Source: Anthoceros angustus
Lineage: Eukaryota > Streptophyta > Anthocerotopsida > Anthocerotales > Anthocerotaceae
Direction of reading: 5' to 3'
NCBI GenBank assembly: GCA_010909165.1
Contig: MU008184.1
Location: forward strand, 682,001-746,000
Length of the DNA stretch: 64,000 bases
Position numbers and translations under genes: made by a program. A model generated the notes under the pieces. The model searched no databases and was not told the origin of the DNA. It saw only the letters and a program-made list of their open reading frames with translations. Each line of letters begins with the position of its first letter. Position 1 is the first letter of the stretch. Positions 37,014 through 48,391 of this stretch are shown here, in pieces.

Positions 37014-39535
37014 ACTAGGGCACCTAAGACTATTAATTAATTTAGTTCTTAGGGCTTTAGGTAGTTTATTAAGTAGTTAGTTGTTACAACCACTTAGAGG
37101 TTAGAACTACTTATGGTTACAACCACCTTAACAGCGTCTGGGTAGAAAGAGGTTTCTCCGGTAATAGGGGGTTTAGGCAAAAAGTCCGTCTTTTCTTAGG
37201 CAAAAACGCCGGGGCGGGATGTTTTCCTGGTTTTCAGCATGTGCACTTGACTTGGAATAGAGTGATCTATTCCAGGGTGCCCGGTTCTGCATGTTTTGGC
37301 CCCACCGTACCTCCATTTAGGCAGTAAATGAGCCATTTAAGAAGGTGTAAATGAAATTAAATTTGTGTTTTGATAGGTTTTTCAGCATGTCTTCATGTCA
37401 TCCAGAACGTGGGGTTTGCTCGGCGGCTTGCATCCAGATATGAGTGCGCACAAGTGCGCGCACTCACGTTCCTCATGCACAGAATTATATATTGGGTCTG
37501 CTATCCAGAGAATGATTAACATATGAAATTATTGGACAGATGAAGTTTGCAAATCAACTGCAATGCAAAATCGCTATTATTCCAATATAGGTGATACTCA
37601 ATGGTGGTGTGAAGATCATCTCTTCCATCTACCATTAGGGATCGCAATTCTGGAGGACAAACATGGTCATTCGCTGCCCATTTTTCCTTCTAGTCGTCGG
37701 ACGCTGGTTGGGAGCTATCTTCAAACATGCCTTCAAAACCCCGTAGGTTAGGATCTCCAATACCTCGTCCGCGTGTCCGTCTAATTGGTCGAACTAATGC
37801 TTTGGCGGCATGGACTCGCGGATCATCCTCAACTCGAACATGGTCTTGGGTTTTAATATCATTGACCATGATTTGTGGTGGCGTTTCTCCTCGCCTCAAG
37901 GTGGTGGGTGAGCCCTTGTTATTCCGACTTCCGATTTGCATATGGTGGAGTTCAAATAGCTTGGTCTTTATGAGCTCTTGGGTTCTCACATAAAGCGTGC
38001 TCTCTCGCGTCGGGGCAAACCCATATGAAAGAATAAAGGTCTCCGCCACCACAAGGCAATCGAGATGCTTGGACGCTTTGGCCTTTGACGAGAGCATTCT
38101 TGTCCGCAGTTCGGTGGCAAAATCTCTTGGTATATAACGGCCTTCAAATGCATTCTTGTTCCGTAACCCACCATTGCACGACCAGTGCAGTTCGTCACGA
38201 AATCTAGGTTCTCCACCTCGCAACCCAAAAGGCTGTTTTGGTCATCCGCCTCACATGCAACGGCAATCATATGGCCCACCGGATCTCGATCACATCTCCG
38301 TCTAAGTGCACTTTCCCTTGCCCTTGCGCCTTGGGATATAATTACCAAGGTACATGCCTTGGCCCTCGTTCCTTGCTCTGGACCGAGAGAAGCGAACATC
38401 CGCACAAGGATGGTATCGCTATTCGCTCGCCTCTACCCGATTGTACCACCGCCATGGTATCTCTAGCTCATGGTCGGCGCCACGGAGATTTTTCGTGCAG
38501 ATCGGCTTGTGACTCCCAAAAGCCGTTCCACCATATCTTGTCGGCCTTTGGTAAGGTACTTGCATCGGCTCTTGAGTGCCTTCGATGCCATCCAATGATC
38601 TATGAGGGTTGGGATGCGGAGCTTTCCCATGTACTTGTAGTGCACAGGTGCCCACGGATGGGGTTTCGGGATGAGGCGAAGAAACTCAAGTCCCTCGTCG
38701 GGTTCCGTGAGGTGTGGTTGATAAATATTTGCCGCACTACAACCATTGCCCGCTGCGTTCTTCTCGTGATTTTAAATTGATGTTGATAACTATGGTTGTT
38801 CAAGCGTCCAAGCTGCAGCATCCGTGCCCCCTTTTACCCATCAAGGCCATACATACCTTGAAATCCGCAACAGGTAATCACTTTCACTTGGATTTGGGGT
38901 ATACGCTTGTTCAATAAGCGTCATCGAGAGTTAGTAGCGACATTGCCTTCTTATGTCTTAGACTTTTTGAAAAACAAGAGAACATTTGATCCACTAAATC
39001 ATGGGTGTGCCCGACAAGAAGGAATCCAACTTTAACCTTCTCGAATACCCGCTTCTTCACCAGCATACTCAGATATGCAAACAACAGCATATTCTTGTTC
39101 TCTCGCGCGGTGTTGTCCAATTGAAGGTAAAAGGTCTTTGGCAAGACACCGTCATAGTTGAGTATAATATCTTGAATAATATGTATCGTCAGGTTGGCAT
39201 CATTGCGGATGTTCGGATAGTTGACATACACCTTCGTCTTCATCACATTATTGTATACCAAACAACCAACAACATGAACACGAATTAACCCATCGGAAAT
39301 CTTTTGGAGGCCCCTGAAGTGCGGAGCTCGGTCTTGCTCTGGTCCATACCATCTATGGCAATTCAATATATCGGCTGGGTTGTCCGCACTTGCGATGCCC
39401 GCTAGCCCGATCGCTCTTGTTTTAAGCGAACTACGTCGACCGCGATTCGCTCTCAAAGCGTTACGCCAAAGGAACCATGAGATGTGAGATTATATTGCAT
39501 AGCGAGCATAAGTGCGCAGATTGGGGCTCCCACTT

Positions 39536-39720
39536 TCGCTGAGGCGCGCCTGGGCACTGCGCGCATGCGCCAGCGCATCGCAGCGCGCCTGCGCGCACTT
39601 CACGGCGCGCCGCTGGGCGCGCGCGCTGAGGCGCGCCTTGCGCGCCTCACTCGCACTCCCTGCATGCCGCAGCGCAAGTCGTGCACTCCCTTGCGCTCAA
39701 GTGCGCACTCCCTGCGCACA
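39536..39720. repeat. GGCGCGCC/GCGC-rich patch
   Basis: Dense GGCGCGCC and GCGC palindromes alternate with short spacers. It lies between coding pieces of the DUF7869-like gene and may be an intron. It resembles the larger GCGC array at 42.7-43.0 kb. Confidence 0.75.
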
Positions 39721-40151
39721 CTTCAGCGAGTCCTTAAACTTGGACCTACCTTGATCTCGTCGATCTGTCGTAATCTGAATGGCCGTCTTGATAGTTTCAC
39801 ATTGTACACATTTGGAAAAGCGGCTGCACTTTGGGATCTTGACATTCGGGAAGTGCATCTTCCATAATGCGCAAAAATGAGAGTGAGATACGTTTGACAT
39901 CCCTGCCCGTGCCACCTCCCGTTTGTAGTCTTGGAAGATCTCCCTTCATTATAGAGTCGGTGAGGTTGAACACAGCGTTTGGCATGCGCTCTGCGGTTAT
40001 CTTAAAAATTGGTCCATCAAGCAATGCATTCTAGCACATGGTCTTGCTTTGGACGGGCTTGGACCTTCATTTCTGATGACCATGGTGTGTTCCGGAGAAC
40101 CCTGTTCGTCAGATTGTGATACCTTCTCCATCCAATGCAGAACACCTTGCG

Positions 40152-40606
40152 AAAACTTCGAACACAACATTGCATTCTGAGGTCTCCGGAGAGGTAGTTG
40201 ATCACCTTTGTTGTATCGGGATAGACTTGAACTACCTCAAGCAGACTTTCCAAATACAGTTCCTTTTGCTCTCGACCCATTCCCAAGAAGCGATACCTGA
40301 GGTTTTCTATATGTTTCCTTCCAACTTTCAGCAAACATCCTTTGCTACAACAATGCGACGACCATGCACTCGAACACCTCATAAAACTTCAACACAACAT
40401 TGCGTTCGAGGTCTCTCGGAGAGGTAGTTGATCACCTTTGTTGTATCCGGATAGACTTGAACTACCTCAAGCAGACTTTCCAAATACAGTTCCTTTTGCT
40501 CTCGACCCATTCCCAAGAAGCGATACCTGAGGTTTTCTATATGTTTCCTTCCAACTTTCAGCAAACATCCTTTGCTACAACAATGCGACGACCATGCACT
40601 CGAACT
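40152..40606. repeat. 230-bp tandem duplication in the DUF7869-like gene
   Basis: The segment starting AAAACTTCGAACACAACATT at 40152 recurs with a 230-bp offset (GGTAGTTGATCACC at 40193 and 40423) and is nearly identical over its length. Both copies code the KGCLLKVGRKHIENL block. Confidence 0.85.
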
Positions 40607-41144
40607 CGCCAAGAGAACACAACTTTGCGCCCGCTTCCACCGTCTGGGATATTGCCGGCGTTTTGAGGGCTGCACGAAAGTCTCAAACAAAGCTTTGGGA
40701 TTGAAGTTTGCTTGAAGTCCTCCAAAACCACCGTGATGTCGCAATCTTCGATGGAACAATGGAAACGTCTTCGTCATCGCATCGAGGAGAATAGCCGCGC
40801 CGTCGAGAGCATCTTCTTTGGCTGCGAGATCCACGTCCACAGCCACTTCCTTGTTAGGGATCTGTCAAAAGATTAGGCCTTGGGAAAGAAGAACTTCGTC
40901 ATTCTCTAATGGAGTCGTATCCATGACCATTACCGTTTTGGAATAGAAGCATCGGTAATTTCCATAAGCGAACTGTCTTGGCGATATCTCGATGCCCAGT
41001 CTCCGGAGGCGATTTGAAACCGCCCCTGCAACTGTCCTCTACATTCTGCGTCGCCCGCAATCGAATGCCATGCCGCTTCCCCCCCGATTCTGCCATAGGT
41101 TTCGGAGGGCTCTGCATTGCAGTATGCTGGATCAAGGTATCCAC

Positions 41145-41835
41145 ATGGTGTGAGACGAGAATGTGAAAAAGGATAGTGGCCCCGTAATCCGAACGTTCAA
41201 ATTAGGGGACTTCATGGTTGGACATGATGACAGCCGCCACAAAATAAACTCTCATAGCGGCAACCGGCCGTGAAGTTTAGTAAACCCAAGTTGTAACCCT
41301 TGGTTAAAAACTCGAGTTCAAGCCTAGTTAATTAACCATGGTTCCATCTTAGCAGGGCATCTAAAAAGCAGGAAGAGCCCGTTTTAGGGTTTCCTCCACA
41401 TGTTTTAGGCGCGGTCGCGATTTGATCTTTCATCACCGTTTGCGGTCCGATTTGGATTGTCTGCGTATGCGTACTGCCAGCGATTGGAGGCCCGCATGAG
41501 GGACCGGGTTCGTGAAGGAGTAGCGGTCTGCAGGCGCCTCGAAATCTCGGTGAGGACTCGCCCAGGCCGTGCCCAAGGCGTGCTCACAGGCGCCCAAGGG
41601 CACCTTACAGGCCAGCCCGCAGGCGGCATGAGCTGCCAAGGCGCATGAGGGCGTGCCAAGGTTCGTGTTCATAATCGACGAAGAAAATGTTTTGGTGATT
41701 TGCAGTGCTTGAGGGCTCTCGCTTGAGAGGCGTGAACGTGTGTTCTCAGGGATTGCAGAATCATCACCGACCTTCTCGAGAATTGCAAAATAGCAGGTTG
41801 GTGCCCCTTCAATTGTCTTCTCTACTGACAGTTTG
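41145..41835. other. Intergenic stretch, nothing firm
   Basis: AT-neutral sequence with a GC-rich repeat patch (CAAGGCG/GCCCAAGGGCACC) at 41560-41650. No gene was identified; the right end may be the 5' UTR of the next gene. Confidence 0.4.
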
Positions 41836-41880
41836 CTAACATGTGGCCGATTTTTATTCCTGCGTGTTTTTTATTCCAGA

Positions 41881-44306
41881 TATGTCAAGTAGTGGGAGAA
41901 AAGTCCATGCGAAGCACGCCAACGTGGTGGACCATTCTCCACAGCAACCTCCCTCCAAGCGAAAGCGATGCAGCCGAGGCAAGGGGCTGGAAATGGGGAA
42001 GGCGGGCGATGGCACGGTGGTGCGAAACACGAAGGCCAAGAATCGTTGCCCGAGCGGGATTGATTGCACATAGGAACTCACAAGGAAGAGTGGGCGTCCC
42101 AAGGGGCTTGAGAAGGAAGAAGAGGCGGGAAGGGAGCATCAGGTTGGGAAGATAGTACCCAGACATTGTTTGACGAGTTAGGCATTGTACCCGGCACTAC
42201 GCTCGAGAACCCTTTCACTTCGCGAGAAAGGACTGCCTTGAAGGAGATATGTGCACATCTTCCTAAACAGGGTCTACTCGACAAAGAATGGTGCATCCAT
42301 GAAGAAGGCACTGATTCCACTCAGGCCAACTTTGATCCAATCCCAGTGTTATGGGTCAATGGATACATGGATGTGTTGAAGACACAGAAGATAGTGGTGG
42401 GCTACATCCTATGGGCCTGGAAGTGCAGTCGGATCAAATGTGAGAGTGAAGCTTTTGATGCACTATGAAGAAGTTTTACATGAAGACTTCTAATTGTCAT
42501 CGGATGCTTGTCTTGGCGGACAAGTTGATTGCGAGGACGCAACACACGGACTGAGGAGGACTTGGCGTTGCTCTTACACTCAACAAGGTGAGCTTGTTTC
42601 TATGCTTTCGATTCTAACTGGGTGGTTTGGACGCCGTGGGCGCCTTGTGCATGGCCCTCTTGATGTGCGCGCGCGGTGCGCGCGCACCGCCTCCTCCCCC
42701 CTCCCCATGGCTGGTGCGCGCGTGCGCGCACTGCCGCCCGGGACCCATGGTTCGTGCGCGTGCGCGCACCGCCCTCCGGGACCCATGGTGCGGCGCGCGC
42801 GGTGCGCGCGGTGCGCGCGTGCGCGCGCGTGCGCGCACCTCTCGCCCTCGGGCCCATGGTGCGGCGCGCATGCGCGCACTTGTGCGCGCGCGGTGCGCGC
42901 ACCGCCTCCACCCCTCCTCGGCGCCGGGCCCATGGTGCGCGCGCGCATGCGCGCACTTGTGCGCGCGCATGCGCGCACACAGCGCCGGTCTTGGCGTGAA
43001 GTTGTCTTCCTTGTTGTATTTTTGCGGCGGATGGTAATCCTCTCTTGGTTTTCTTCACAGACGTTTGTGAATGCCCTTACGTTTCTCCATAAAGAGATCG
43101 TAGTTGGCTTAATTATGACAAAGATGGCCGATGAAGGCATGGGCGTCAACCTATTGTGGAAGGCGGAAGGAAGGCGGGTGCAATTTGCAACATCACTAAA
43201 CGTGGTCTGCTATGGGGAAGAACTATCCGGCGAAGACTCCATGGACCAAGATACCGAAGGTATGAGCGCCCGGCGGATAGAGGTTGAGGATGAAGCAGAT
43301 AGTAGGGATCGCGAAGAGGAGGGAGCAGACGATGAGGAGGCGGATGGTGAAGCCGTGGATTTGAACGCGCAAGATGAGATGAATAGGAATGAGGAGACCC
43401 AAAGTGAGGGACTATCCAAATGGTCCTCAAATGCATCCAAAAATCAGTTGTTTTTGCCATCAGCTGAACAAATATTGAAGAGTCTAGAAAACATCCGGCA
43501 TGTATCTGAAGCAGAAAGAGCAAGGGGATATATTGTCGAAAGAGAAGAAGGCAGGAAGAAAGCCCAGAACAGAACCCAAGACGAGGACATAGAGGAGGAT
43601 CTTCAGGAAATTGTTCGAGACTCGCCTGTGAAAAGGAAAGGCAAGGGCAAAAGCGTGAAGAGGGCTACGCATACAGACGTGGACAATAGTCCGGCAACGG
43701 GGAGAGTGATAACAAAAGCAGTTATGACAGACAATGATAGAGTGGGCGGGCTGAGCGAGGATCCTCTCAACCAAATCAGGAGTCGCACACAAGAGATGCA
43801 TCCCTCACCACGGACATGGTTGCCATCACCAAGCTAAAGCGCTGATTATTTAACCCGAGATGCTCAAATCGGAAGAGTAGATGAGTCTTGGGAAAACATC
43901 TTCTCAGAAATAAAAAGGGACCCGGTGCAAGAAGAATTACTTCCCACCTTTGTATGATAGACCCAAGAGAGTGCCCAGATGTACTACGATAAGGATAAGT
44001 GAAGAAACAACAATAGACTATGGGAGTCTTAGGAAATCACGGCTTCTATGCTTTCCAGAGACTATATCACGAAGGAGGAATTCGACTACCAATATATGGA
44101 AGCCCATATCTATGCGGGTTGACATGGCCGAGATGAGATGTTGTAGCGGATCACAATGTAAAGGCCGATTCAGAAGCGAATGTCTTTCATCGAGCAAGTT
44201 CGATACATCACGATGAGATGAAGATTGCGGCTAGGGACCAGCGTCAACATTACTATGGACCTGAAATACAATCTCTGAGGATGCTCTGCGTGAGCGGGGA
44301 TGCCGT
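41881..44306 (+). pseudogene. Unrecognised gene with NLS and acidic region, apparently disrupted by the LTR element
   Basis: A plus-strand reading begins after a splice-like acceptor (TTTTTTATTCCAG ending 41880) with MSSSGRKVHAKHANV, has a basic PSKRKRCSRGKG stretch resembling a nuclear signal, and after an in-frame stop continues with KSGRPKGLEKEEE (AT-hook-like). A second block (about 42158-42470) reads FDELGIVPGTTLENPF and onward. A third resumes after an intron at 42587-43060 with KTFVNALTFLHKEIVVGLIM, then a long acidic and basic region to 43837. Exon-like sequence continues to about 44270, where the retrotransposon follows. I do not recognise the protein. It has stops and frameshifts and may itself belong to a mobile element. 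Confidence 0.45.
42662..42985. repeat. Extreme GCGC array inside an intron
   Basis: About 320 bp of alternating GCGCGC/TGCGCGCA runs are separated by spacers ending in GGGACCCATGGT or GGGCCCATGGTGCG, recurring every 50-60 bp. It lies wholly in the GT-AG intron 42587-43060 of the unrecognised gene. Long alternating purine-pyrimidine runs favour Z-DNA and cruciform structures. Confidence 0.9.
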
Positions 44307-45611
44307 TGTGGCGCGACTTTCTTGGCGGCGGCGGTAGCACAATCCGTGTCGTTGTAGGAAGGAGTTCGTTCCCAAGGAATAGCGGCTCCGTTTGCGGCGT
44401 TCGGTGATTTCGTCTTACTTCGTCACTCGGTCCCCTCGCACACCCCTTAGTTCACGTCTAACTACTCGCAACAACACCGCGGGCGGTATGGCCAAGCGTT
44501 TAAGGACCCGTTCGCGTCCGTTCGTTCGTTCGTCTCTCACCTCTCGTCCTCCTCTCTCACACTACACTTATCGGTCTTAAGGAAGGCCGGGTTACAGTCC
44601 GGACCTCCTCGTCGTTCCAGGGCCTCTCGTCCGGGCGCCACGCCCTCCGAGTCCCTCCGGCTCACACGTTCCGGTCCGTTCGGTGGGGCTCACGGGCGAC
44701 GGGTCCCGATCACCCTTCCTGCACACACCACAACACGTTAGGTCCGTCACGGGACCACGATCAATCCCTCCGGGCTCGTGCACCTTTCGGTGACTCGGGA
44801 CTCACGTTATGAAGACACACAAGGTGCAAGAGCGGCATCAACACCAAGAAAGATGATTTATTGGGCGGCCCGGCCCTCTTATACTACGCCTAGGTCGGCG
44901 TCTTTATTACACCCCTATTACGGTGGCGGCCATTTCGGTATGCCCTAATCGCCGCCTACCATCCTATTCCCTCCTCCTATCTCCTTCGCCTGGGTGGGAA
45001 GGTCCAGTTCCGCCTTGGGATTGGTGGTCCAATCTCCACGGCGATTGGCGCGCAATCGGATGATCCGCGGTAGACCCCTCCTTTCCCGGAATCACAGCCG
45101 GGTTGGGCTCACCGGTCGGCGACCGCCGTTACCTGTCATCCTCCCACAGCCTTCCGTGGGTCCCCTCGGTGGGGCCCTGATCCCTCCCCTAAGCGTAAGT
45201 CGAGGGCTCCTCCTTCTTGGTCGGGACCTCGGTCTCGACTCGGGAACTCCAAGGTCGGTTTATTTAGTCGGCCGGTGGTCGCCTCGTCTCGGGTTCGGAC
45301 CTCGGGGTCCGTACTTAGAGTCCGATCTCCAAACTCGGACCCCTTCACAGGACCTCGTCTTTAGGTCCTCCTCCTTACCCCGACCCTTGTCTTGGTCGGG
45401 TTGGCTCCCTTGCACCCCTGCAGGCCCTCACCCCCCCTCCGGATCGGGTGGTGGTGAACTTACCTTGGGGTCATGCGTCCCGCTCCTCACAGGGCTCCCT
45501 CCTTGCCGTCGTCTCCAAGCAGGGCCCCTAGGTCCTCTTTGTCTCGTGCCCTTCTTCCTCCGAGCCTTCCAGGGCCTCTCGTCCGGGCGCCGAGAGGCCT
45601 CCCGCCAGGAG

Positions 45612-46715
45612 CTCGGTGTGGTAATAGGCAAAGTCCGAATCCACTTGCTGGATTGCCTCTTCCACGTGTGCGGGCACCGATACTCCCTTCGCCATAGATG
45701 CTCGGGGCTCCCTCCTTGTTGCTCCACCTCCTGCTCCATCTTGAGGCTGGGCCTCTCATGGTGCCAGTGCCTCGGTCACCTCCATCGTGTTGTTGCTCCA
45801 CTTGCTCCAACTCCTCCGTTTAGTTCATGCTTGCACATAGCGTTCCCCTTCCTCAATTTGGACGGCTTCTTGCCTTCGGCGCCCTCGCCTCCTTGTCCGT
45901 GCTTAACTCCGCCATCTCCCGCTCGGGCGGTCGGGCAACACGGCGGGCTGCGGGCTTCACCAGGCCCTCCATCTCGGCGTCGCTCCTGTTCCGCCCTTCG
46001 ACTCCGTCCGCCAGAGCCGAGCCGCTCTATTTCGTCGCGTTCGCGACCATGTCCTGAACTACCATTCCTCTCAATGATAGTTTGGGCTGCGGCTCAAAGT
46101 CTCCTTCTTCCCCTCAGGGCCTTCCGGGGGGCCGTCTTGGCGGCGGGCGGGGCCTCTGCCGAGCTCGGTGTGGTAATAGGCAAAGTCCGAATCCACTTGG
46201 ATTGCCTCTTCCACGTGTGCGGAGCACCGATACTCCCTTCGCCATAGATGCTCGGGAGGCACATTGCCGTTGCTCCACCTCCCGCCGGGTTGGATAGGTG
46301 GGGCCTTCTCGGAGGCCAGCCTCGGTCACCTCCATGATCGTCATTGCTCCACTTGCTCCAACTCCTCCGTTTAGTTCTGCCGGCTTGCCGCCATAGCGTT
46401 CCCCTTGACTTCCTCAATTTGGACGGCTTCTTGCCTTCCGGCCCTCGCCTCCTTGTCCATTACCTCCGCCATCTCCCGCTCGACGGTGGGCAACGGCGGT
46501 GCGGGCTTCACCAGGCCCTTTTCCATCTCGGCGTCGCTCCTGTTCCATCGCCTTCTCGTCCGCAGGCGGGCGCTCTATTTCCCGTCGCGTTCGCGACCAT
46601 GTCCTGAACTACCATTCCTCTCAATGATAGTTTGGGCTGCTCAAAGTCTCCTTCGTCCTCCATCTCCTGCCTTCTTTGCTCCACCTCCGGGGAGTCGGAA
46701 TCCTCCATCTCCTTG
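45612..46715. repeat. 552-bp tandem duplication in the 3' LTR
   Basis: CTCGGTGTGGTAATAGGCAA occurs at 45612 and 46164, each followed by closely matching sequence; the other LTR has this phrase once (60179). The copies differ mostly by short indels. Confidence 0.85.
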
Positions 46716-46975
46716 TGGCGACTTCTTGGGCTGGTTGGTCGCGCTTGCTCCACCTCCTGCTCCATCTTGAGCGGTGGGCGCTCTATCTCACCTCGAAGTC
46801 TTGGATTCTCCCATTGAGAATTCCTTGCTTGCTCCGTCTTGGGTTGTAACTCCAAGGTGTCCTTCTTGTCCTCCAACTCCTGCGCCTCCCTTCTACCTCT
46901 GCAGTGCACAGGGTCCCGATTTCCGGGTCTTGGCCTCCGGTGTTTGCCCGGCTCGTCGTGCTTGCTCATGACCAC
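46508..46975 (-). pseudogene. Coiled-coil-like reading inside the LTR
   Basis: On the minus strand the LTR reads AQELEDKKDTLELQ, then ENPRLRGEIERPPLKMEQEV and EVEQRRQEMEDEGDF, a heptad-like, charged pattern. The equivalent piece of the other LTR (about 60.9-60.65 kb) keeps the same residues despite frameshifts. A further protein-like piece (KELVQEWHLDVFHGPTFD) lies near 49.2 and 62.65 kb. The family is not recognised. Coding-like sequence inside an LTR is unusual; it may be a captured gene or an extra element ORF. Confidence 0.45.
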
Positions 46976-47235
46976 ACTCGGCCTTGATTGGCCGTGGCTC
47001 TCGGCCTCCCTCCACCGGTTCGATCACGCCGATAGTGATCGCGATCGGCCTCGCCGTGGCCTCCGCCTCCTTGGCCACCTTCACGAGCCTCTCGGCTTGG
47101 CTCTGGTCGGTCAGGCCTCCGCGGATCCGCGCCCGTTACGCTTGCGCCCGGGCGTCCTCGCTTCTCTGTTGCGCTCGCCCCTCACTGCGGAGGTCCTCCG
47201 CCCGCTTGGGCCTCCTTAGTGCACTTGTTCCTCCG

Positions 47236-48391
47236 GTGAAGGAATTTGTCCGGTCCTTGCGGATGGACGGACCTCCCTCTCGCCTCCGGCGTTTCCTTCC
47301 TCAATCGGCCGAGCTTGGCCTTCCTTCGCCTCCTGGGCTCCCTCCAAGCTGCTCCACGGAGGAGTACCATGCGCCTCGGGTGGCTTCTACCTCCACAGGT
47401 CTTCTCGGCCATCCCGAGACCCCAGGCATACCGTCCATGGCGGTGGCAGGACCCGTGTTTCTTCCACGGCCTGGTGAGGCTCCCACAAAGTCCGTGGCGG
47501 GGCCGGCATCTCACAGTCAGGACCTCCATACCGCTGTCAGAGTCGGGGGGTTCTCCGGACCTAATCGGGACCCTTAGGTCTGAGTCTTGGCTCGGGCTTC
47601 CCCTCCTTGGCCCTTTTGGCGCGAGCTCCTTCTCGCCCTTTTCCTCCAGGGCTCGGAGGAGGTGAGTCAGGAGCAAGCCTTTGCCCCTTCACGGTGGCAG
47701 GACCGGCTCGATGTGCTGCAGTGTCCTCCTCCTGGGCGTCCTCACTTCTGCTGCGCTCGCCCCTCTGCTGCGGAGGTCCTCCGCCCGCTTGGGCCTCCCT
47801 CCCGCCTCCTCCGGTGAAGGAATTTGTCGGTCCTTGCGGATGGACGGACCTCCCTCTCCGCCTCCGGCGTTTCCCTCCTCAATCGGCCGAGCTTGGCCTT
47901 CCTTCTCGCCTCTGGGCTCCCTCCAGCTGCTCACGGAGGTACCATGCGCCTCGGGTGGCTTCTACCTCCACAGGTCTTCTCGGCCATCCCGAGACCCCAG
48001 GCATACCGTCCATGGCGGTGGCAGGACCCGTGTTTCTTCCACGGCCGGCTGTGAGGCTCCCACAAAGTCCGTGGCGGGGCCGGCATCTCACAGTCCGAGG
48101 ACCTCCCGTTGTCGGAGTCGGTGGGTTCTCGGACCTAATCGGGACCCTTAGGTCACGAGTCTTTGGCTCAGCTTCCCCTCCTTGGCCCTTTTGGCGAGCT
48201 CCTTCTCGCCCTTTTCCTCCACGGGGCTCGGAGGAGGTGAGTCAGGAGCAAGCCTTTGCCCCTTCACATCGGCAGGACCGGCTCGGGTGGTGCTGTGTCC
48301 TCCGCTCCACAGGCGCGTCCTTTGCCCTCCTTCCTTCCTCGCTTCTTGCCACTCAGGTGGCGGGGAAGAATCTTGGCACCGGCCCGGGGTG
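47236..48391. repeat. 578-bp tandem duplication in the 3' LTR
   Basis: GTGAAGGAATTTGTC followed by TCCTTGCGGATGGACGGACC occurs at 47236 and 47814; the other LTR has it once (61261). Confidence 0.85.

Larger units (their letters stand above)
34693..37689. other. Intergenic stretch, AT-rich, with repeats
   Basis: The part next to 34692 should be the SET gene promoter and 5' UTR; a CAAACGCAAACG repeat lies near 34980. From 35.1 kb the sequence is AT-rich and gene-free. It holds a TTGCAA array near 35.8 kb and a 132-bp tandem duplication near 36.8 kb. The C-rich open frames at 36.3-36.75 kb look like low-complexity sequence. Confidence 0.5.
37690..41144 (-). pseudogene. DUF7869-like, transposase-like gene, broken
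   Basis: Minus-strand pieces in changing frames make one family-like protein. The N-terminal part (41144-40017) has HCCSKGCLLKVGRKHIENLR and FLGMGREQKELYLESLLEVV. The C-terminal part (39456-38911) has TFYLQLDNTARENKNMLLFA and VGFLLVGHTHDLVDQMFSCF. A tail follows at 38223-37690 (TPPQIMVNDIKTQDHVRVED). From memory, D-N-x-x-x-E-N-K-N plus H-T-H-x-x-x-D-Q marks a widespread uncharacterised family annotated as DUF7869, with an RNase H-like, transposase-like look. Its function is not established. The reading is interrupted by frameshifts and by a 230-bp tandem duplication in the N-terminal part. Introns could explain some gaps but not the duplication. Terminal repeats were not found. Confidence 0.6.

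Noticed and set aside
42494-43837. Single 447-residue protein running through the GCGC array
   Set aside because: The array lies between a GTGAGC donor (42587) and a TTCACAG acceptor (43060), and removing it joins the flanks in frame; the array translation is repetitive Arg/Ala/Cys.
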